35,925 bases of DNA from a virus: positions 1 through 35,925 of IMG/VR virus record IMGVR_UViG_3300030222_000025. One strand, 5' to 3'. Made by a program: the position numbers and the translations under genes. This document shows positions 15,334-23,945 of the stretch, piece after piece; position 1 is the stretch's first letter; the number at the start of each line of letters is the position of its first letter. The notes under the pieces were generated by a model that saw nothing but the letters and a program-made list of their open reading frames with translations, searched no databases and was not told where the DNA came from.

Positions 15334-17706
15334 CTAGGCCGGACGGCCGGCCTGGAGGCCACGGAAGTCCGTGATGGCCCCGCCATAGGCGTGACGGATC
15401 TTCCAGGTCAGCTGGTCATTGCTGAACATCGAACCGAAGGAGGGATTGTCCTGGACGAAGATCTCCGGCTCCTCCTGGCCATCGAGGAAACCGATCTCGA
15501 CAGAGGTGATGTCGTCAGAGTCGGCCGAGATGTACCAATCGTCGGGGTCATCCCAGTACCAGACCGGCATGACCTCGAGGGACAGGGACTGGACGAAGTT
15601 CTTGTCGTTTTCCGTGTTACGGCGGAAAAGATCGACGGCGTCTTCTTCCAGGTCCGGAGCCACCCAGAGGTAACGCGGCGGGATACCTAACTGCTCGCCG
15701 GAGTTCAGCTCAGCCTGCTTCACCATCGCGAGACGCCGCGCCGCGAGAGACGATTTGCTGAGCGGGTCAGCCGCGAGGTTGTTGTGGCTTGCATGGAAGA
15801 GGGCCACACCATCGTAGATCACCGGATTGGTCCGCAGCATATCGAGCACGAACTTCCCAAGCGTCCGCTTGGCGGCACGGGAAAGCTTGGTCGGGATCTG
15901 CGAGATCGCCGCGACATCATCATTCTTGATCATCTCGAGCGTCACCTGCTCGGTGCCGCCACGCTTGGTCACCGAGTACTTCGCAACTTCATCGGTCGGG
16001 CTGTTGAGAGCATTGTAGGCACCGGACTCAGCGACCGTCGGGAGGTCACCATAGCCGCCCCAGCGCGTCCGTTCCTGCTCGCGGAAGTCATTGACCTGCG
16101 TGACACGGGCGAGATTCCGCCAGATGTCATACTGGGTACGGGTCCGATAGTCCGCGAGCATGCGCCGGGTAATGGCATCACCCAACACGGCCGCGAAGCT
16201 GCCGCTCGTAAGTGCCTCCCGCATGGCCGTGTCCGTGTTCTGGAGGAGACCGGTCACCCGGCTGTCACCCGTCACCTGAACGTAGGCCTCGCGAAACGAC
16301 CGTGCGTCACGATGGTTCGGGTGGTTCGCGTCGAAGAAGGCATCCAGGCGATCTTCGATCTTCTCGAACTGATCCTGAGTGACAGACGCGCTGCCGCTCC
16401 CGCCCAGACCGGAAACACGACCGCTCTCGGTGAAGTTTGCGAGATACTCGGCCTCTGCCTTGATAGCGTCCGTCACCTGAGTTTCCGTGAAGGACTCTTC
16501 ATCGTTGAAGCGGTTGGTCAGCCGCTCTTTCGCCTTTTCCGGCAGACTGGATGAAGCGATCAGCGTCCGGGCGGTGTTGCGCGCCTCAACCATACGGATG
16601 GCTTCGCGCATTTTCTCCCCGTCTTCCGCCGACAGCGGCGACGCGTTCTGTGTGCCGGGGTCTGCCGCAGGCGCAAGAGCTTCGCGCATGATGGAGGCCA
16701 GCTTGTCGTCTGACATAGCCTCGAGTGTTGCCCGGTTGTGCCCCCGGGCTTCGAGCATGGCGATGATTTCATCGCGATCCATGATGGTCTCCTTGATGTC
16801 GCCCCGCTGGGCTTCGATGAGGTCGATGACAGCGCCGCCCGCGCCGGGCTCCACGATCAGGTCGACTGAAACAATGCGTGTGAAAGCAACCGCCTCGCGG
16901 AAGCGCTGGCCGTCGCGTTGCACCACCTTGGCGCGGGCGCGGCTGTCGATGGAGAAACCGAACAAGCCGGTCAGGCCACGCTGCCAGGCCTCGCGCAGCT
17001 TCACCCCGATGGCACCCTCAGGCTCGATGAGATTGAGGGTGGCGCGGATCTCGCCGGCGTCGAAGGTCTTGCCCTCAACAAACTCAACGTCCTTGAGGGC
17101 ACCCACCAGGTTGCGGATGTCCTTGCCCTGGCCCGCCAGATGTTCGGCGTCGGACTTGGCGAAAACGCGGACGCCTTCGAACATCGAGACCGCTTCACGC
17201 AGCACCGCGTCTGGGTAGTAGTTGAGATTGCCTGAGGCCCCGGCGCGGATGACGCGAATGCGCCAGGCACCGCCCTCAGCATCCGCCTCGCGCAGGAAGA
17301 GGCTGTCCATCGCTTCAGCCATCTTCTCCGCACCACCCTGATCGGCGGGCGCGAATTTCTTGATGACCTCAGTGGGTTTGCCGAGGGTGACGTCCGTGCC
17401 GTTGATCAGATACGGGTAACGCATCAGACGGCCGTCCTTGCGCTCGACGATTACCGCATCGTCGAAGAGCCCGTGGATGTAAGGCCACCAGTCTTCGTCG
17501 CCCTTGAGCTCCAGCTCTTCGCGCAACGCGCCTTCGAGCAGGTTGCGAAGGTCTGACAGATCGCCTTCGAAAGCCTCGCGGACGGCATCCGATCCAATGA
17601 TGCCGAGGGTGGGTACATCACCCGCCGCCTCAACGAAGCGAGCGTCATGTTCGTGGCCGAGCGCCATGGCCAGGGCGGCCGCGCCCGTGAGTGGCAGCAT
17701 CTTCAT
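15334..17706 (-). CDS. Prohead protease-scaffold-major capsid fusion protein
   Basis: This 790-aa frame joins three functions that Mu encodes in separate genes. Residues about 150-305 resemble a prohead serine protease, with likely catalytic His189 (DAEHL) and Ser252 (FGFSID) and the terminal block RIVSVDLIVEPGAGG. Residues about 309-530 are charged and helical, as in a scaffold. From about 540 (GDAITRRMLADYRTRTQYDIW, later VFLD-type strands and WYWDDPDDWYISAD) the sequence is a Mu-type capsid protein. Residues 1-150 (WWPYIHGLFDDAVIVERKDGRLMRYPYLI) have no assigned role. A strong internal ribosome site precedes Met309, so scaffold-capsid may also be made alone. Confidence 0.88.
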   Translation of the reverse strand: MKMLPLTGAAALAMALGHEHDARFVEAAGDVPTLGIIGSDAVREAFEGDLSDLRNLLEGALREELELKGDEDWWPYIHGLFDDAVIVERKDGRLMRYPYLINGTDVTLGKPTEVIKKFAPADQGGAEKMAEAMDSLFLREADAEGGAWRIRVIRAGASGNLNYYPDAVLREAVSMFEGVRVFAKSDAEHLAGQGKDIRNLVGALKDVEFVEGKTFDAGEIRATLNLIEPEGAIGVKLREAWQRGLTGLFGFSIDSRARAKVVQRDGQRFREAVAFTRIVSVDLIVEPGAGGAVIDLIEAQRGDIKETIMDRDEIIAMLEARGHNRATLEAMSDDKLASIMREALAPAADPGTQNASPLSAEDGEKMREAIRMVEARNTARTLIASSSLPEKAKERLTNRFNDEESFTETQVTDAIKAEAEYLANFTESGRVSGLGGSGSASVTQDQFEKIEDRLDAFFDANHPNHRDARSFREAYVQVTGDSRVTGLLQNTDTAMREALTSGSFAAVLGDAITRRMLADYRTRTQYDIWRNLARVTQVNDFREQERTRWGGYGDLPTVAESGAYNALNSPTDEVAKYSVTKRGGTEQVTLEMIKNDDVAAISQIPTKLSRAAKRTLGKFVLDMLRTNPVIYDGVALFHASHNNLAADPLSKSSLAARRLAMVKQAELNSGEQLGIPPRYLWVAPDLEEDAVDLFRRNTENDKNFVQSLSLEVMPVWYWDDPDDWYISADSDDITSVEIGFLDGQEEPEIFVQDNPSFGSMFSNDQLTWKIRHAYGGAITDFRGLQAGRPA
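16780..16794 (-). promoter_or_regulatory. Internal ribosome-binding site and ATG in the protease-capsid gene
   Basis: On the minus strand AAGGAGA (16794-16788) is followed after five bases by an in-frame ATG (16782-16780), codon 309 of the fusion gene. Initiation here would give a 482-aa scaffold-capsid product lacking the protease. Its position exactly after the protease-type terminal block argues that it is functional, in the way that Mu Z is read from inside I. Confidence 0.6.
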
Positions 17707-18257
17707 GAGGCATCTCCCACGGTCACGCGGCTTCCGTCGGCCAGCAGGACCCGGATGCCGTCATCGGTCTGGCGCATGCCCAGGATGTCTTCGGCTGCGA
17801 GCTCAACATCGATGGGCACCATGCGCCCCTCGTCGTCGGCTGCGAGGATTGTGATTTCCCCGCCGATGCGTTCGGCGATCTCGGCCTTGGTGAAGGGCCG
17901 GCCGTTGACTTCGGTATCTTTCTTCTCAGGCGGACGGGGCGGCCCGCGGACCGCGATCTCGTCCATGACGATCAGGTCGCGCTTGCCGTCGTCGAGCGCG
18001 TTCCATTCCTCGACGGACAAACCCGACTTTTCGTGAGCCGCAGCAACGATGTCGCCGATCGGCACCGTACCGTCGGCGGTCTCGATGTTGGCGGCGAAGG
18101 CCTCAGATCCGACAAGAGTCCCAGTCTGCGCAGGGGGGGCGGCGCTGACGTCAGATTCATCCTTGTCAGCTTCCGCCGGATCGGGCTTCTTGGCCTCAGC
18201 CGGTTTTGCTGCTGCCTTCGGCTTGGAAGCGGTTTTCGTCTTTGGTGCCTGCGCCAT
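17703..18257 (-). CDS. Hypothetical protein upstream of the protease-capsid gene
   Basis: The 184-aa product starts with a Lys/Ala/Pro/Glu-rich disordered region (about 1-50). A compact part follows (GSEAFAANIETADGTVPIGDIVAAAHEKSGLSVEEWNALDDGKRDLIV), and a C-terminal acidic beta region ending GIRVLLADGSRVTVGD. I do not recognise a family with certainty; the middle segment resembles short FluMu-type N-terminal domains. GGAGG precedes ATG 18257. Its stop overlaps the protease-capsid start by ATGA, so the two are coupled and a head-assembly role is plausible. Confidence 0.7.
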   Translation of the reverse strand: MAQAPKTKTASKPKAAAKPAEAKKPDPAEADKDESDVSAAPPAQTGTLVGSEAFAANIETADGTVPIGDIVAAAHEKSGLSVEEWNALDDGKRDLIVMDEIAVRGPPRPPEKKDTEVNGRPFTKAEIAERIGGEITILAADDEGRMVPIDVELAAEDILGMRQTDDGIRVLLADGSRVTVGDAS

Positions 18258-18613
18258 AAAGGCCCTCCGGGTCGCCAGTGCGATGGATAGAGATCGAAAG
18301 AAAGCGGCCCTGCTCAGGTCCGCGTCATCGATCCGGACCCTATTGATCTCCCCGGAAGACCGCGTGACCGGAACAGTTCCGGACGCATGACACGAAAGGC
18401 GGACAGGTGGGTTTGTCCCTGTTGACAGGCCCCCGGATGCCATGGAGGGCGCAGACGGCCCTTCAATCACCCCTTTGAGAGCCTTTAAGAGCCCATGAGA
18501 GGCCCGTCCGGACCTTTCACGGGCGCTGATAGCGGCACAATGCTCTCAGGAGCGCTGTGGGCGCTGGTCGCGCATCAGGAAATTGCGTGGGGGGGACCGT
18601 GTCCGGCGGGCAG
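18258..18613 (-). promoter_or_regulatory. 356-bp non-coding leader upstream of the capsid operon
   Basis: I find no convincing gene on either strand in this stretch. It holds the perfect dyad CCGGAACAGTTCCGG (18368-18382). Downstream in the minus direction there is a CAATAG box 23 bases after the dyad, and an imperfect stem GGTCCG/CGGACC (18317-18322, 18334-18339). This is the position of the Mu late promoter PI. Direct repeats of GAGAGCC/GAGCC type lie near 18475-18505. Confidence 0.55.
18368..18382. promoter_or_regulatory. Late-type dyad, copy 2 (capsid operon promoter)
   Basis: A perfect 6-3-6 dyad, CCGGAA-CAG-TTCCGG, lies 111 bp before the start of the first gene of the capsid operon. 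It is the same element as at 26612. On the minus strand both copies are followed by N-CACGC and, about 25 bases on, an ATAG box. I infer a binding site for the Mor/C-family activator. Confidence 0.6.
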
Positions 18614-19507
18614 TTACTGGAGGGCAGCGGCCAGATCGCGCTTGCGGGGGTCAAGACGGATCTCTTCATCAGAAATTGGAAGCCGGCCGGGCTGGCTGAC
18701 CTCCCAACTCTCCATCACCGGCAGCGAGACGCAGCCGCAGTTGATGGTTTCCTTCGCCGGTCCTTGCGGGTCGCGCGGGAACATCAGCTCCACCCCATTG
18801 ACGGTAAATGGCTTGTCGGTGTCCTGGATCTGGCCATCGGCCAGGTCATGGGCCGTGCGGCTGTGGATCTTTCCGGATCTGCGCCACTGCTTCTTGAGGC
18901 CCGGCAGATAGGGCTTTGCCTGGTTAAAGCGCTCCTGCCCGGCGACCGAGAAGGCCCGGCCCATTTCCGTGCGGGTGATAGTGAGGGCGCGCGTGCGCGA
19001 GACATTGAGGGAGTTCTGCACGGCGGTGGCCGCCTTCGCAGGTGTCTGCGTGCCGATCATCGATAAGCCGATCTGATTGGCTGCCTTCTGAGCGGCCTCC
19101 CGTGCCACATCCTTCATGCGATCCAACTGAAATGTTCTGATGGCTGCCAGCTGTCGCAGATCGAGCTCCGGGAGAATGATGGCGAGACGAATGCCCCCTG
19201 CGGCGAGCGGTCGATCCAGGACGGCCGCGCCGAGTTCGAAGGCGCGCGTGCTGCCGGCAGCGGCACGGGTGCCGAGCTGCTCGCCAATGGCTGCGAGGCT
19301 TGCATCCAGGGAGCGCCGGATTTGGGCCAGTTGCCATGTCTGGAACTCTGTGGGTGTGCCGGCTAGTTGAGCCGTCACGATCTCGCGTGCGTTCTCAAGC
19401 AACCTCTCAACGTCCCGTATGGCAGCGGTCTGCTCGTCGTTGAGTTCACGGAGAACCGCCTTCAGCTCGGCTGCGAATGCTTGGGTTTTTTCGTTGTCGG
19501 AAAGCAT
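18614..19507 (-). CDS. F: Phage head morphogenesis protein (Mu F / SPP1 gp7 family)
   Basis: The 297-aa product carries the family core: ITRTEMGRAFSVAGQERF (about 177-194), KQWRRSGKIHSRTAHDLADGQ (206-226), then LMFPRDPQGPAKETINCGC (241-259). A helical N-terminal half precedes it. These minor capsid proteins act at the portal vertex during head assembly. ATG 19507 is used here; a TTG six bases upstream would also work. No good ribosome site is visible. In Mu, F directly follows the portal gene; here a 1.55-kb insertion with a plus-strand gene separates them. Confidence 0.92.
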   Translation of the reverse strand: MLSDNEKTQAFAAELKAVLRELNDEQTAAIRDVERLLENAREIVTAQLAGTPTEFQTWQLAQIRRSLDASLAAIGEQLGTRAAAGSTRAFELGAAVLDRPLAAGGIRLAIILPELDLRQLAAIRTFQLDRMKDVAREAAQKAANQIGLSMIGTQTPAKAATAVQNSLNVSRTRALTITRTEMGRAFSVAGQERFNQAKPYLPGLKKQWRRSGKIHSRTAHDLADGQIQDTDKPFTVNGVELMFPRDPQGPAKETINCGCVSLPVMESWEVSQPGRLPISDEEIRLDPRKRDLAAALQ

Positions 19508-19735
19508 GAGCAATCAGTTTGAGTGTTCAAATGACCGAAGCTGTGCCTGACTCCCCGGGGGACGGCCTTCGTTTGCGTCGAAACTTGCCTTTACCACTGG
19601 GCCGACTGCGAACGTGCTGGGCATCCCAAGGCGCTCCGCAATAGTCAGGACCAATTGCACTTGGCACCGGTATTCATCAGTGTTTTTTCGTAGGATTCGA
19701 CTGACGCTAGCGGGCAACAAACAGGGGGAATTTGC

Positions 19736-20896
19736 ATGGCTAAGTATGATTACAACCGAGACAAATGGATATTGGAGAACGATGTCGAAGGTCTTGGTTC
19801 TGCCGGCAGTACGTTCGCTGCGGGTCAGATAGATCATTTTGCGAGAATGGAAGTCAAAGCAGCCAATGACATAGAGAGTGTGCTTTGCAGAACTGAATGC
19901 GATCTCCCTTCTCACCTCTGGCAAGGCGCACGACTCCTCATGAATGCAATGGCCCTGCGGACTCGCGGAGCTCTGTTTCAGGCCGAAAACTATGTCCGAG
20001 CAGGACTTGAAGCATACGAACAGGGACTCTCGTTGTCGCTGTGCGACAAAGTGAATGAAGCTAGGGCAGAGGTGTTGGCGAATAATGCTGATGCCTTCAT
20101 CTCTGACTTGACCATGAAGGGTGGTGGAGACCCAACGCCTCTTCCGTACCCTGAAGATGATCCTCTGTTGCCCCCTGGGAGCCACGCGACCCAGAGACTT
20201 GCTTTTCAGCTTCAGCAAGCCAACGACTTGCTGACCTCTGCCGAGCAATTCAATGGAGAAGCGATGGCAGCATCCAAAACGGCGATCAGCAAGCTGGAAG
20301 AGATCGAGACGCGTCAGCTGGAATGTGACAAAGCAGAACAAGTTCGAGAAAAACAACACAAGGAGCGTATTTCCGAACTCGAGAGAGCAATGGAGGAGAG
20401 GCTCTCGTTGGGCGCGCAGACAGAGCTCTGGGAAAAACGCGCATCGCACACGCAATGGTACAAGCTCGGGTGGTTTGCCGCCGTGCTTTTGACTGGCGGT
20501 CTTCTCGCAACCGCTTTCTACATCGCTGCAGTATGGATCAATCGCGATTGGCAGATCCTCCTCGGGGCGATTACGGGAGAGAACAGTCACCTCCTCCCGC
20601 TGATCATGGCGCTGGTCATTATCCCCGTGGGGCTCGTTTTTTGGTTCTTGCGTATCCTGCTTCGCAACTATCGAGAAACACGTGCCATTGAGGACGACGC
20701 CAGAGAGCGGACGACAATGCTGCAGACCTACATTTATCTTGTAGCCGAGGGCAAAATGTTGCCAGAGGACCGAATGGTAGTCCTGCATGCGTTGTTCCGC
20801 CCAAGGGCAGTGGATAACGTTGACGATGGAAATGCCACTCTCATCAGCCAGTTCGTCCAATCGCTTCGTGACGGCCAATCGAGCGGCGGCAAGTAA
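19736..20896 (+). CDS. Membrane-anchored coiled-coil protein, DUF6161-like, plus-strand moron
   Basis: The 386-aa product has a soluble helical N terminus (1-125) and a proline-rich acidic linker (about 130-150). A coiled coil (about 153-238) follows, then two transmembrane helices (about 244-267 and 286-308) and a cytosolic C terminus (RTTMLQTYIYLVAEGKMLPEDRMVVLHALFRPR, 325-357). The C-terminal motif resembles DUF6161 proteins, of unknown function; I hold this tentatively. ATG 19736 has AGGGGGA upstream. The gene opposes the late operon, splits portal from F and is more AT-rich than its neighbours, all signs of acquired cargo. An exclusion or abortive-infection role is inferred from architecture only. 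Confidence 0.85.
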   Translation: MAKYDYNRDKWILENDVEGLGSAGSTFAAGQIDHFARMEVKAANDIESVLCRTECDLPSHLWQGARLLMNAMALRTRGALFQAENYVRAGLEAYEQGLSLSLCDKVNEARAEVLANNADAFISDLTMKGGGDPTPLPYPEDDPLLPPGSHATQRLAFQLQQANDLLTSAEQFNGEAMAASKTAISKLEEIETRQLECDKAEQVREKQHKERISELERAMEERLSLGAQTELWEKRASHTQWYKLGWFAAVLLTGGLLATAFYIAAVWINRDWQILLGAITGENSHLLPLIMALVIIPVGLVFWFLRILLRNYRETRAIEDDARERTTMLQTYIYLVAEGKMLPEDRMVVLHALFRPRAVDNVDDGNATLISQFVQSLRDGQSSGGK

Positions 20897-21066
20897 TAGT
20901 GAACTCTGCGCCTGGCATACCAATACGTATTGGGACCTTGACCAGTTCCGGTCTTTGACGCGCCCGCAGGATGTGAATGCCAACGACCGTTTCCGCCTGG
21001 ACAACAGTGTCTTGGTGGATTCATAGAAAGCAGTTTCACCACCATTGGATTCAACGTCGGAGGCAA
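20897..21066. other. Gap between the membrane moron and the portal gene
   Basis: The 170-bp gap has no gene I can support. It contains a perfect 14-bp palindrome, CCAATACGTATTGG (20920-20933), 24 bases after the moron stop codon, without a T-run. Nearby, 20937-20951 matches the CCGGAA dyad only in its right half (CAGTTCCGG). The region may hold a terminator or operator for the moron. Confidence 0.3.
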
Positions 21067-22572
21067 TCACCCCGTCTGTTCCTCGATCTTGCTGGTCTCA
21101 CCCATTCCAAACCCCTGGAAGGTGTCATCTTCTTTCCGCACCCGAGCTTCCTCTCTTGCAGCCTCCAACTCAGCAGTCGCGTCTATCTCCAGCCCAAGCT
21201 GCCCGGCAACAAGGCCGATCATCGCAATGCCCGTTTGCTCAGACATGAGACCCCGGTCAATTGCCGCGCCAACTGCCAGAACGACCTGGCTGAGCGCGAC
21301 CGCGTACTTGCTGGTGTCCTTCGCCGTGAGTTCAGGGAACACGGCAACCGGCTGGAAGTCCGGATCCTCGAGCATCCCGTTGCCACCGGCTTCGGTGCCG
21401 AAGATCGCGATGATCCGCATGCGCACGACGAAGCGCAGTACTTCCGTGATCATGTAACCAACCAGACGCTGGCGCATGGTGAAGATCTTGAACGTTGGCT
21501 CACCCATCTCACCAGCGGTCGCACGGTTCACATCAGAACCACCACCAAACCAATGCTCGGGGATGGTGCCGCCACCCATGACATGGTTTCGCATGAGCCG
21601 CGCATTCTTCTCGGCATCGACGGCCTTCAGGTCAGGCGTGACGGCTGTCCATTTCTCGCCTTCGTTGTGCACGCGCACACTGCCTGGGTGGGGTGTCTTT
21701 ACCTCTGCCGCACGGGCTTTGACTTCTTCCGGCGTTGCGCCGGTCAGTTCCAGATCCCAGATGAAGGCCCGCAGGAAATCCCAGCGTTCGAGCTCGCCGA
21801 ACATGGCGTTCTCGTAGCCGTCGATCCAGTCGATCTGAGACAACAGGTCAGAGTGCCCCCGCGATGACACGGACAGATCATTCACCCGGAAGTAAAAGCA
21901 GTCTCCGTCGCTGAAGCCTTCACGGATCTCTCGCGCGCGTTCGGTGAAGACGTCCTCGGGTCCATTCACGATGATCCGGTAGCGTCGCGCGTGCCCCTTC
22001 TTGTCCTTGCGAGTGACAATGCCGATTGGCTGCTCGACATTGTCCGGGTCCAGTACAACGGTCTCGATAAGACCGGGATCCAGATAGCCCAGCCGGACAT
22101 GCCCGTTGAACTCATTGACAAAGACTGGCCAGCACTGCTCGCCGAATATGGCTAGCTCACGCACCTTCTTCGGCAACTTCAGATCCATCGCATTGATGGG
22201 ATCATTCCAGAACTTGTCGATCCACTCTCTGGCCTCTTCGTCGCCGATGTCGACCTTGAGACCCTCGGCAAGCAGATAGGCCAGCGGCAGCTCAATCAGC
22301 CGGTTGGCAAGCGGGCTCGTTTTCCACTGATAGACCGCGAGCTCCTGCATGCGCCGTTGGGCGATGGGATTGAGATCGCGCTTGCTTTCGCCGGTGAGGC
22401 GCTTCCAGCCGGTCATGTCTTCGGTCCCAACCGTCGTGCCGGCCGCCTCGACCATGCGGGTGTCAGAGGGTGTGCTGTTCGCGCTGTAGCCCATGCCAAC
22501 GGACCGGGCAGCAGCCTGCAAGGCACTCAGTCCCCACGTTCCCCACCATTGCGCTTCAGACTTCAATCCCAT
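21067..22572 (-). CDS. Phage portal protein
   Basis: The 501-aa product has portal features: an N-terminal helical region with VYQWKTSPLANRLIELPLAYLLAEGLKV, a core with ELAIFGEQCWPVFVNEFNGHVRLGYLDPGLIETVVLDPDN, the loop and stem around FRVNDLSVSSRGHSDLLSQIDWIDGYENAMF, and a C-terminal helical crown. It forms the dodecameric DNA channel of the head. It overlaps the terminase gene by 10 bases, the usual terminase-portal pairing of Mu-type phages (gp28-gp29). Confidence 0.9.
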   Translation of the reverse strand: MGLKSEAQWWGTWGLSALQAAARSVGMGYSANSTPSDTRMVEAAGTTVGTEDMTGWKRLTGESKRDLNPIAQRRMQELAVYQWKTSPLANRLIELPLAYLLAEGLKVDIGDEEAREWIDKFWNDPINAMDLKLPKKVRELAIFGEQCWPVFVNEFNGHVRLGYLDPGLIETVVLDPDNVEQPIGIVTRKDKKGHARRYRIIVNGPEDVFTERAREIREGFSDGDCFYFRVNDLSVSSRGHSDLLSQIDWIDGYENAMFGELERWDFLRAFIWDLELTGATPEEVKARAAEVKTPHPGSVRVHNEGEKWTAVTPDLKAVDAEKNARLMRNHVMGGGTIPEHWFGGGSDVNRATAGEMGEPTFKIFTMRQRLVGYMITEVLRFVVRMRIIAIFGTEAGGNGMLEDPDFQPVAVFPELTAKDTSKYAVALSQVVLAVGAAIDRGLMSEQTGIAMIGLVAGQLGLEIDATAELEAAREEARVRKEDDTFQGFGMGETSKIEEQTG

Positions 22573-23945
22573 CGAGTGCGCCCCCCGCTGTACGCGCCGC
22601 CAGGTCGGGCAAGGAGGGGTAGTCTCCCCTCGCCGTCATCGTTGGTGTGGTGACGGTAGGCGTCAGGGTCATGTGCCACGGAGCTGCCCGCTGCTGGTGG
22701 CGCCCCGCATGCGCCGGCACACGCCATGAAGCACGACCAAGCCCGGTCGGCATGGCCATCGCCTTCCGTGTCGGCGATCAGGCGCGGGTGCCCTGTCGGT
22801 CCTATCGCCTTCTTGAGCTGGTGCAGGTCTTTGCGCAGCAACAGATCGGCCTGAGGGATGCGGAGACGCCTATCCTCAAACCGTTGCTTTGCGATGGTTG
22901 CCATGTCGAGGCGACGGGCCGGTGTGAACTGGACCCCTTCCACACGCGATGATCCATAGCGGCGCTGCGCATCCTCGACGGGTTTCTCGCCCATACCGGT
23001 CTGGTCCATCACCAGACGCACCACCTGATACCGAAGCATGAGCTCGTCCAGCAGCGCATCCTGTTCGGAGAATTTGATCTTACGGGCGGTGAGGATCTCC
23101 CGCGTCCACAAAACATCCCCGACCTGCTCCATCACCCATGCAACCCAGAGGTCGCGGCGGCGGGCGATATCATTGCCGATGAAGCATGGGCCGCCCTGGT
23201 ATTGCGCCGGATCACCGGCATCCGGATGCTCGCAGCTATCGATGAGATCGTAAGTCAGCCAGGCAAGGGCCTCGTCAAGGAACTTGAGCTCAAACTCCTG
23301 GGCCCAGGCATCCTCGTCACCAAGAGCGGTTCTGAGCGCATCAATGTCACGTGGCAGACCGTCTGCGACCGCGCGGTAGATATCTACGATGTGCCGGGAC
23401 CACTGCGGATCGTTGCCGGTGATGAGCTCGTAGAATTTGTTGCCCTTGCCGTTAGGCGTCGAGGTGATCCGGATCTTGTAGCCATCAGAGATGACGGGAA
23501 ACAGCGCCTTCCAGATCGCACGGCTGTCCGCGTGAAACGCAAACTCGTCCAGGAAGACATTGGATGCGAAACCGCGAGCTGTATCTGGATTGGCAGGCAA
23601 CGCCGTAACCCGCGATCCACCAGGGTAGGTCACCTCCAGCGATTTGTATTTGACAGCGCCGCTTTCGAACTCACCTTCAAGAACATCGATAGCAGCTCCG
23701 TATGCTTTTGCATGCGGCTTGAGACCCTCTTCAACGGCTTCGCGTGCCTGACGTTCCCCGCGCGACAGGATCACCCAACGCGTGCGGCCGCCATGGCTCT
23801 CTGTCTCGTAGCAGTCATCATTGATTTCGGCTGTCGTGGTGAAGGTCTTGCCTGTCTGCCGAGCGAACATGCCGATCTTGAATCGCGAGCGGTCAAGAAA
23901 CCACTCGCGTTGATAGTCGTAGAGGCCAAGTGCTGGAGCCGTCAT
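22563..23945 (-). CDS. Terminase large subunit (Mu gp28-like)
   Basis: The 460-aa product has an ATPase domain with Walker A ARQTGKT (28-34) and Walker B VFLDEF with Asp133-Glu134, then the coupling motif ITSTPNGKGNKFY (160-172). The C-terminal nuclease domain shows Asp259 (IGNDIARR), Asp314 (LVMDQTG) and Asp400 (GHADRAWS). It packages DNA into the prohead by headful cutting, as in Mu. ATG 23945 overlaps the stop of the small-subunit gene by ATGA. The last 30 residues are Gly/Arg-rich. Confidence 0.95.
   Translation of the reverse strand: MTAPALGLYDYQREWFLDRSRFKIGMFARQTGKTFTTTAEINDDCYETESHGGRTRWVILSRGERQAREAVEEGLKPHAKAYGAAIDVLEGEFESGAVKYKSLEVTYPGGSRVTALPANPDTARGFASNVFLDEFAFHADSRAIWKALFPVISDGYKIRITSTPNGKGNKFYELITGNDPQWSRHIVDIYRAVADGLPRDIDALRTALGDEDAWAQEFELKFLDEALAWLTYDLIDSCEHPDAGDPAQYQGGPCFIGNDIARRRDLWVAWVMEQVGDVLWTREILTARKIKFSEQDALLDELMLRYQVVRLVMDQTGMGEKPVEDAQRRYGSSRVEGVQFTPARRLDMATIAKQRFEDRRLRIPQADLLLRKDLHQLKKAIGPTGHPRLIADTEGDGHADRAWSCFMACAGACGAPPAAGSSVAHDPDAYRHHTNDDGEGRLPLLARPGGAYSGGRTRWD

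Noticed and set aside
20937-20951. Half-match to the late dyad in the portal-moron gap
   Set aside because: Only the right arm and spacer match; the left arm is degenerate.
19514-21070. A 518-codon open frame on the minus strand, filling exactly the portal-F gap with a GTGA overlap to portal
   Set aside because: The translation is Cys/Ser/His-rich without recognisable domains, and the opposite strand carries a coherent membrane/coiled-coil protein with a good ribosome site. It is antisense shadow.
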